Assembly (NCBI RefSeq): GCF_040537815.1
Contig: NZ_JBEWSZ010000002.1
Location: 434,001 to 498,000, forward strand
Length of the DNA stretch: 64,000 nt
Source of the DNA: Mesorhizobium shangrilense
Lineage (GTDB): Bacteria; Pseudomonadota; Alphaproteobacteria; Rhizobiales; Rhizobiaceae
Direction of reading: 5' to 3'
Shown: piece after piece, positions 58,989 to 64,000 of the stretch
Layout: each line of letters starts with the position of its first letter
Numbering within the stretch: the first letter of the stretch is position 1
Position numbers and translations under genes: made by a program
Notes under the pieces: generated by a model
The model's input: only the letters and a program-made list of their open reading frames with translations
The model's database searches: none
What the model was told of the DNA's origin: nothing

Positions 58989-59447
58989 TTATCCAAGCTG
59001 CCGGATGGCTTCGCCCGCCACCATGGCGACGGACAGCGCGACATTGATGCTGCGCGCGCCTGGCTGCATCGGGATGATCAACCGCGCTTGCGCCGCCTCA
59101 TGGACCGCATCCGGCACGCCTGCCGATTCACGGCCGAACAGCAGGATGTCGCCACCGGCAAAAGCGAAGTCGGTGTAGGAAATAGCGGCTTTGGTCGACA
59201 GCAGCACCAGCCGCCGCGCCGCAGCCTTGCGCCAGCCCTGGAAGGCGTTCCAGTCGGCGTGCCGGGTCAGGTCAGCCATTTCGATGTAATCCATCCCGGC
59301 CCGTTTCAACGCCCGGTCGGAGAGCGGGAATCCCGCGGGTTCGATGATGTCGACGCCAAGGCCGAGGCACGCGGCGAAGCGCAGGATTGTCCCGGTGTTG
59401 CCGGCGATGTCCGGCTGGTAGAGCGCGATGCGGAGACGGTTGTTCAT
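58989..59447 (-). CDS. trmL: tRNA (cytidine(34)-2'-O)-methyltransferase
   Basis: A 152-residue SPOUT methyltransferase. The start [20 protein letters not shown] and the C-terminal knot with [11 protein letters not shown] and [10 protein letters not shown] are diagnostic. It methylates the wobble position of certain leucine tRNAs. The ATG at 59447 has AAGGA seven bases upstream; a GTG two codons earlier is possible. It lies with its 3' end towards the SoxR box and its 5' end towards the leader ORF. Confidence 0.92.
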   Translation of the reverse strand: MNNRLRIALYQPDIAGNTGTILRFAACLGLGVDIIEPAGFPLSDRALKRAGMDYIEMADLTRHADWNAFQGWRKAAARRLVLLSTKAAISYTDFAFAGGDILLFGRESAGVPDAVHEAAQARLIIPMQPGARSINVALSVAMVAGEAIRQLG

Positions 59448-59587
59448 TTCCACATCCTTCTAATAAGTGGCAGATCGGCCACAGGAATCCGGCGGTTTTG
59501 GAAATTCCTGGACCTGCGGGTGGCCATTTTCTGCGAAGTCTTGTATACGCCGATCATTGTCAACCCGAACCGATGGAGGGGTAATTC

Positions 59588-59665
59588 ATGATGACCATGC
59601 ACATCCAGCGCCCCTCTCGTGGACTTGTACGCTCCACGGCGGTTTCGGTACGACGATTCTCCTGA
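59588..59665 (+). CDS. Short Arg-rich ORF, possible leader peptide
   Basis: A 25-codon ORF starting ATGATGACCATG, after the strong ribosome site GGAGGGGTAATTC. The product contains MHIQRPSRGLVRS and ends VSVRRFS, with five Arg in 25 residues. It is followed by an extended hairpin that covers the ribosome site of the next in-frame start, so it may act as a sensing leader. Not similar to any family known to me; it could also be a chance ORF. Confidence 0.45.
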   Translation: MMTMHIQRPSRGLVRSTAVSVRRFS

Positions 59666-59687
59666 CTCTCTAAGACTTGATCGCACC

Positions 59688-59726
59688 GATTCCCGCCGAA
59701 ACGCTTTTTCGGCTCTCGAGGGAATC
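59688..59726 (+). promoter_or_regulatory. Hairpin covering a ribosome site downstream of the leader ORF
   Basis: gattccc pairs with gggaatc, with an inner stem gccgaaa/tttcggc and a bulge tctcga. The GAGGGA site before the ATG at 59732 lies in the right arm. A second, GC-rich hairpin (59823-59837) follows about 95 bases later. This suggests translational control between leader and gene. Confidence 0.45.
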
Positions 59727-59890
59727 CTGCGATGTTTTTCAAAAAGTCAAAAGGGCTGAACGCCCCACCTGAACGTATCCAGACCGACACTTGTCGTGTC
59801 CGGATCGATGCAATCCGTACCTCCGGCCGAATGCCGGCGGACGACTTTGCTTCGCCTTTTTATCTCTATTTTCACACGGAGGACGGACCG

Positions 59891-60262
59891 ATGTTCGATC
59901 CCTACAGAATACCCGGCTCAAGAAGCCTGCACGAGCAGAAGGTGGCGACCTGGGCGCTGCTGATCGGCGAAACCTACTCGTCGGCGGTTCATGCCCAGAC
60001 ACGCCGCCGTCCGCATCGCGGCATGCTGCCGGACGTCGATTTCTCGCGCGCGGTTCCCGACCCGAGCCGTCCGTCGCTGGTGCGGCGGATCATCCGGCTG
60101 ATCCGACCGAAGAACCGCGCTGTTGCCAGTGTGGCGTCAGCATCGTCGAACCAGCCTGTCGGCGAAACGTCGTCGTCACCCTATATTGGGCGAAGCAAGA
60201 CCGGCGACTCGGGTGAATCCGAGTCGCCGGTCTTGGATGACGTACGCTCGCTTGCCGCATAG
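59891..60262 (+). CDS. Small protein of unknown function upstream of ABC exporters
   Basis: A 123-residue product from the ATG at 59891, which has GGAGGA seven bases before it. The frame is open back to ATG 59732 (176 residues), but the codons there are much less GC-biased at third positions, so the shorter form is preferred. The visible core is MFDPYRIPGSRSLHEQKVAT and ALLIGETYSSAVHAQTRRRP, then a basic, Ser/Pro-rich tail. No family is recognised. The last codons overlap a perfect 16-bp hairpin. Confidence 0.5.
   Translation: MFDPYRIPGSRSLHEQKVATWALLIGETYSSAVHAQTRRRPHRGMLPDVDFSRAVPDPSRPSLVRRIIRLIRPKNRAVASVASASSNQPVGETSSSPYIGRSKTGDSGESESPVLDDVRSLAA
60197..60234 (+). terminator. Perfect 16-bp hairpin at the 3' end of the small gene
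   Basis: aagaccggcgactcgg, six bases, ccgagtcgccggtctt: a perfect inverted repeat inside the last codons of the gene. There is no T tract, so it may work as processing site or Rho-type terminator rather than a classical terminator. Confidence 0.5.
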
Positions 60263-60314
60263 CCGGGACCGGTACTGCCGATCCCTTGCATATTCATATT
60301 GAAGAGTACCGATA

Positions 60315-62195
60315 ATGTTTGCCTGGTTTGAAAAGAGGCTCGATCCGTTCCCGGCAGCGGAACCGGTCGAGCCGCCGAAGACGCTGGTTGCCTTTTGCGT
60401 GCACTACACGCGCGGCGCGTGGCCCTATATCCTGACCGACGCGGTGCTGGTGACAGCCATCGCTATTGCCGAAGTGTGGATGTTCGGCTTCCTCGGCCGC
60501 ATCGTCGACTGGCTATCCGGGCAGAACCGCGAGACCTTCCTGCAGACCGAAGCCTGGAAGCTCGCCGGCATGGCCTTCGTCGTGCTGTTCGCGCTGCCGG
60601 GTACGGTATGGTTCCATTCGCTGCTCAACCAGCAGACGCTGATGGGCAACTATCCCATGCGCATCCGCTGGCAGGTGCACCGCTATCTGCTCAAGCAGTC
60701 GATGAGCTTCTACCAGGACGAGTTTGCCGGCCGCATCGCCACCAAGCTGATGCAGACGGCGCTCGCCGTGCGCGAATGCGTCATCAAGCTGATCGACGTG
60801 CTCAACTACGTCATCGTCTATTTCCTCGGCATGCTGTTCATCGTTGGCTCGGCCGATCTGCGGCTGGCGGCGCCGCTTGGCGTCTGGCTGATCAGCTACA
60901 TCCTTTTGCTGCGCTATTTCATCCCGCGGCTGGGCAAGGTCGGCGAGGAGCAGGCCAATGCGCGCTCGATCATGACCGGTCGCGTCGTCGACAGCTACTC
61001 CAACATCCAGACGGTCAAGCTGTTCAGCCACGCGCGCCGCGAAGCGTCCTTCGCCAAGGAGGGCATGGGCGGCTTCCTCGACACGGTCTACCGGTCGATG
61101 CGGCTGGTGACGGTGCTTTACGGCCTGCTCTACATCATGAATTCGCTGCTGCTGTTCTCGGTCACAGCGATCTCGCTGTGGCTATGGCTGAACCAGGCCG
61201 TGACGATCGGCGCTGTCGCCGTGGTCATCGGCCTAGTGCTGAGGCTGTGGGGCATGTCGCAGTGGATCATGTGGGAAATGTCGGGCCTGTTCGAGAACAT
61301 CGGCACGGTGCAGGACGGCATCGCCTCGATCTCATTGCCGCGCCTTGTCGAGGACAGGCCGGATGCCGGGGATATCGCCGTTTCCAAGGGCGAGATCCGC
61401 TTCGACAACATCGGCTTCCACTATGGCAAGCAGAAGGGTGTCATCGAGGGCTTGTCGCTGGCGGTGAAGCCGGGCGAAAAGGTCGGCATCGTCGGCCGCT
61501 CGGGTGCGGGCAAGTCGACGCTGGTCAACCTCCTCTTGCGTTTCTACGATCTGGAGAGCGGCAAGATCCTGATCGACGGCCAGGAGATCGCTGGTGTGAA
61601 GCAGGATTCGCTGCGCGCGCAAATCGGCATGGTCACGCAGGATACCTCGCTGCTGCATCGTTCGGTGCGCGAGAACATCCTCTATGGCCGGCCCGATGCG
61701 TCGGACGAGATGCTCGTCGAGGCGGCGCGGCGCGCCGAGGCGCTGGATTTCATCGGCGGGCTTTCCGATGCCAGTGACCGCAAGGGATTCGATGCCCATG
61801 TCGGTGACCGCGGCGTCAAATTGTCCGGCGGCCAGCGGCAACGCATCGCCATTGCCCGCGTTATGCTGAAGGACGCGCCGATCCTCATTCTCGACGAGGC
61901 GACGTCTGCGCTCGATTCCGAGGCGGAGGCCGCCATCCAGGAGAACCTCTACAAGCTGATGCAAGGCAAGACCGTCATCGCCATCGCCCACCGGCTGTCG
62001 ACCATCGCCGCCATGGACAGGCTGGTGGTGATGGACAAGGGCCGGATCATCGAGGAAGGTTCGCATGACGAGCTCGTCGCCAGGGGCGGGCTCTATGCGC
62101 AGCTGTGGCAACGGCAGTCGGGCGGCTTCCTGCTCGAGGACGGTCCGGTTGACGCCGCCAACGACGCACTTGCCAAGGGACAAGCCGCAGAATGA
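60315..62195 (+). CDS. ABC exporter half-transporter (permease-ATPase fusion) 1
   Basis: A 626-residue ABC half-transporter. Six membrane helices cover residues 30-330. The ATPase has Walker A GRSGAGKST (near 396), signature LSGGQRQRIAI, Walker B ILILDEATSALD and switch His in IAHRLST, all consensus. DSYSNIQTVKLFSHARRE is typical of the MsbA/multidrug exporter group. It is followed after 10 bases by a second, similar half-transporter, so the two probably form a heterodimer. Cargo unknown. Confidence 0.9.
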   Translation: MFAWFEKRLDPFPAAEPVEPPKTLVAFCVHYTRGAWPYILTDAVLVTAIAIAEVWMFGFLGRIVDWLSGQNRETFLQTEAWKLAGMAFVVLFALPGTVWFHSLLNQQTLMGNYPMRIRWQVHRYLLKQSMSFYQDEFAGRIATKLMQTALAVRECVIKLIDVLNYVIVYFLGMLFIVGSADLRLAAPLGVWLISYILLLRYFIPRLGKVGEEQANARSIMTGRVVDSYSNIQTVKLFSHARREASFAKEGMGGFLDTVYRSMRLVTVLYGLLYIMNSLLLFSVTAISLWLWLNQAVTIGAVAVVIGLVLRLWGMSQWIMWEMSGLFENIGTVQDGIASISLPRLVEDRPDAGDIAVSKGEIRFDNIGFHYGKQKGVIEGLSLAVKPGEKVGIVGRSGAGKSTLVNLLLRFYDLESGKILIDGQEIAGVKQDSLRAQIGMVTQDTSLLHRSVRENILYGRPDASDEMLVEAARRAEALDFIGGLSDASDRKGFDAHVGDRGVKLSGGQRQRIAIARVMLKDAPILILDEATSALDSEAEAAIQENLYKLMQGKTVIAIAHRLSTIAAMDRLVVMDKGRIIEEGSHDELVARGGLYAQLWQRQSGGFLLEDGPVDAANDALAKGQAAE

Positions 62196-62205
62196 TGGCT
62201 GCCGC

Positions 62206-64000
62206 ATGATGACTGCCATTTATCGCTGGTTCGAGAACTGGGTTTATCCGTTTCGGGAGCCGGCGAACCTTCGGCCTCCGGCCAGCGTCGGCGGCTTCAT
62301 CTGGCATTACGTCGGACAGGCGAAGTTCGCCTTTTTCGCCATGCTGGTCATCGGCGGCATCGCGCCGCTGGTCGAAGCCGGGCTGTTCTACTTCGTCGGG
62401 CGGCTGGTCGACATTCTCGACCAGTTGCCGGCGCCGCGAAGCTGGCAAGCCTTGTGGCATGCCGCCGGCCCTGAACTTGTGTTCATGGTCGTGGTGGTTC
62501 TCGTCATCCGCACCATCGTCGTCGGGCTTTCAGCGCTGGTCGACGAACAGACGATCACGCCGGGCTTCTACAATCTGGTGCGCTGGCAGGCGCACCGGCA
62601 TGTGTCGCGCCAGTCCTACGCCTTCTTCCAGAACGATTTCGCTGGGCGCATCGCCACCAAGGTCTGGCAGGCGGGGCAGGCAACCGGCGACCTGATGGAA
62701 AGCTTCATCGAGGTCGTCTGGTTCATGGTCGTCTACACAGTGACGACGCTGGCGGTGGTCGCCGGACTTGACCTGCGCTTGGCGGCGCTGGTGGTGGTCT
62801 GGATCTCGGCCTTCGGCTTGCTGGCAAAATTCTATCTGCCGGCGATCCGCAAGCATGCCGAGGCAACCGCCGAAGCCGGCTCGATGATCAATGGCCGCAT
62901 CGTCGATTCCTATTCGAACGTGCAGACGCTGAAACTGTTTTCCGCCGATGGTGACGACCGCTATATCCGCAGCGGCTTCGACATCTATCTCGACGCGCTG
63001 CGCCCGTTCACGCGCCGGCTGACCGGCGTGCGGATGGCGCTGACGACGCTGTCGGGCTTCATGATCACGGTCATCGCCTGCTTTGCCGTCTATCTCTGGG
63101 TCGAAGGCTCGATCACCGTCGGCGCCGTCGCCTTCACGCTGTCGCTGGTGTTGCGGCTCAACATGCTGCTCGGCCGGCTGATGATGCAGCTCAACGGCAT
63201 TCTCAGAAATCTTGGCGTGCTGGAGAACTCCAAGGCGCTGATCTCGCAGCCGCTCGGGCTGGTCGATGGGCCCGACGCCAAGGAACTGGTCGTGACAGGC
63301 GGACGCATCGATGTCCGGAATCTCGAATTCCACTACGGCAAGGGTTCCGGCGTGCTCAACGGAATCGACCTTGTCGTGCGGCCGGGCGAAAAGGTCGGGC
63401 TGGTCGGACCGTCCGGCGCGGGCAAGACGACGCTGGTCAATCTGATCCTGCGGCTCTACGACCTCGAGAGCGGCAAGATCACCATCGACGGACAGGACGT
63501 CTCCAAGGTCACGCAGAATTCGCTGCGCGCCAATATCGGCGTCGTCAGCCAGGACACCGCGCTGTTCCACCGTTCGCTGCGCGACAACATCAAGCTCGGC
63601 ATGCCCGACGCAACCGACGCCGAGGTGATTGCGGCGGCCAGGAAGGCAGAGGCGCACGAGTTCATCCTGAACCTGCGCGACAATCGTGACCGCGTTGGCT
63701 ATGAGGCGTTTGTCGGCGAGCGCGGCGTGAAATTGTCGGGCGGCCAGCGCCAGCGCGTGGCGATCGCGCGCGTCTTCCTCAAGGACGCGCCGATCCTTGT
63801 GCTGGACGAGGCGACTTCAGCGCTCGATTCCGACATCGAGGCGGCCATCCAGGAAAACCTGACGCGGCTGATGGAAGGAAAGACGGTCATCGCCATCGCC
63901 CACCGGCTGTCGACCATCGCCGCGCTCGACCGGCTGGTGGTGCTCGACGGTGGTCGCATCGTCGAACAGGGCACGCATGACGAACTGGTGGCGCTGGACG
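62206..64000 (+). CDS. ABC exporter half-transporter 2 (cut by the window edge)
   Basis: At least 598 residues; no stop is reached before the right edge. Sequence and layout follow the first half-transporter: an N-terminal membrane domain (FAGRIATKVWQAG, DSYSNVQTLKLFSADGDD), then Walker A GPSGAGKTT, LSGGQRQRVAI, ILVLDEATSALD and AHRLST. The start is ATG at 62206 (a second ATG follows directly), 10 bases after the first gene. Both ATP sites have complete motifs, so a heterodimer with two active sites is expected. The C-terminus lies outside the window. Confidence 0.9.
   Translation, partial: MMTAIYRWFENWVYPFREPANLRPPASVGGFIWHYVGQAKFAFFAMLVIGGIAPLVEAGLFYFVGRLVDILDQLPAPRSWQALWHAAGPELVFMVVVVLVIRTIVVGLSALVDEQTITPGFYNLVRWQAHRHVSRQSYAFFQNDFAGRIATKVWQAGQATGDLMESFIEVVWFMVVYTVTTLAVVAGLDLRLAALVVVWISAFGLLAKFYLPAIRKHAEATAEAGSMINGRIVDSYSNVQTLKLFSADGDDRYIRSGFDIYLDALRPFTRRLTGVRMALTTLSGFMITVIACFAVYLWVEGSITVGAVAFTLSLVLRLNMLLGRLMMQLNGILRNLGVLENSKALISQPLGLVDGPDAKELVVTGGRIDVRNLEFHYGKGSGVLNGIDLVVRPGEKVGLVGPSGAGKTTLVNLILRLYDLESGKITIDGQDVSKVTQNSLRANIGVVSQDTALFHRSLRDNIKLGMPDATDAEVIAAARKAEAHEFILNLRDNRDRVGYEAFVGERGVKLSGGQRQRVAIARVFLKDAPILVLDEATSALDSDIEAAIQENLTRLMEGKTVIAIAHRLSTIAALDRLVVLDGGRIVEQGTHDELVALD

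Noticed and set aside
58920..59591. Plus-strand frame starting near the SoxR box
   Set aside because: Mostly antisense to trmL with no family features, so not accepted as the missing SoxR target.
59732..59890. N-terminal extension of the small gene before the ABC exporters
   Set aside because: Codon use is unlike a real gene here and a strong ribosome site precedes ATG 59891; kept as possible leader.
1..64000. CRISPR arrays, tRNA or rRNA genes, integrases, phage genes
   Set aside because: None seen by eye; no regularly spaced repeats and no clover-leaf-like sequence with CCA end were noticed.

Overview
The window is high-GC chromosomal DNA from an alphaproteobacterium of the order Hyphomicrobiales, most likely Mesorhizobium or a close relative. 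The supporting signs are a fused anthranilate synthase trpE(G) behind a Trp-codon leader peptide and attenuator, a choXWV choline importer, a ClpS2-type adaptor, DUF1059 and DUF1285 proteins, and several copies of a rhizobial intergenic mosaic repeat. It is ordinary chromosome rather than a plasmid or phage. No rRNA, tRNA, CRISPR array, integrase or transposase was found.

Layout. 1-7.7 kb: end of an esterase-like gene, an NTF2-like protein, an MFS pump with a divergent LysR regulator, then a MarR-isochorismatase-membrane protein-MFS operon behind a near-perfect 42-bp palindrome, followed by ABM, SDR and DsrE genes. 7.8-22.4 kb: a duplicated-domain secreted protein, a CDF metal transporter behind trpE(G), an aspartoacylase-like enzyme, an MFS pump, membrane PQQ glucose dehydrogenase with a divergent MarR gene, a flavoprotein disulfide reductase with a DUF4126-like membrane protein, a sugar acetyltransferase, a GlxA-type regulator and a cysteine hydrolase. 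22.4-24.3 kb: an AT-rich two-gene cassette (small secreted peptide plus a membrane protein) bounded by terminators. 24.3-26.0 kb: fhs.

26.3-33.6 kb: a minus-strand operon of unknown function. In transcription order it encodes a TelA-like coiled-coil protein, an uncharacterised protein, an AAA+ ATPase, a second uncharacterised protein and a DUF2333 membrane protein. Between the ATPase and the next gene sits a compact unit: one DUF559 endonuclease-like gene enclosed by 70-bp inverted repeats (66/70 identical). This looks like a small mobile element and is the most striking structure in the window.

33.9-46.7 kb: cytochrome c, a LysR/EamA divergent pair with a perfect operator, thymidine kinase, choXWV, an autotransporter, a two-component system, two small secreted proteins, and ClpS. 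47-53.8 kb: a MoxR-DUF58-DUF4159-COG5426 operon. 53.9-59.5 kb: DUF1285, Nudix, CCA-adding enzyme, DUF1059, hemF, SoxR and trmL. 59.6-64 kb: an Arg-rich leader ORF and hairpins upstream of a small gene and two ABC half-exporters; the second exporter runs off the right edge.

All functional calls come from reading protein sequences and motifs by eye. No database search was run.
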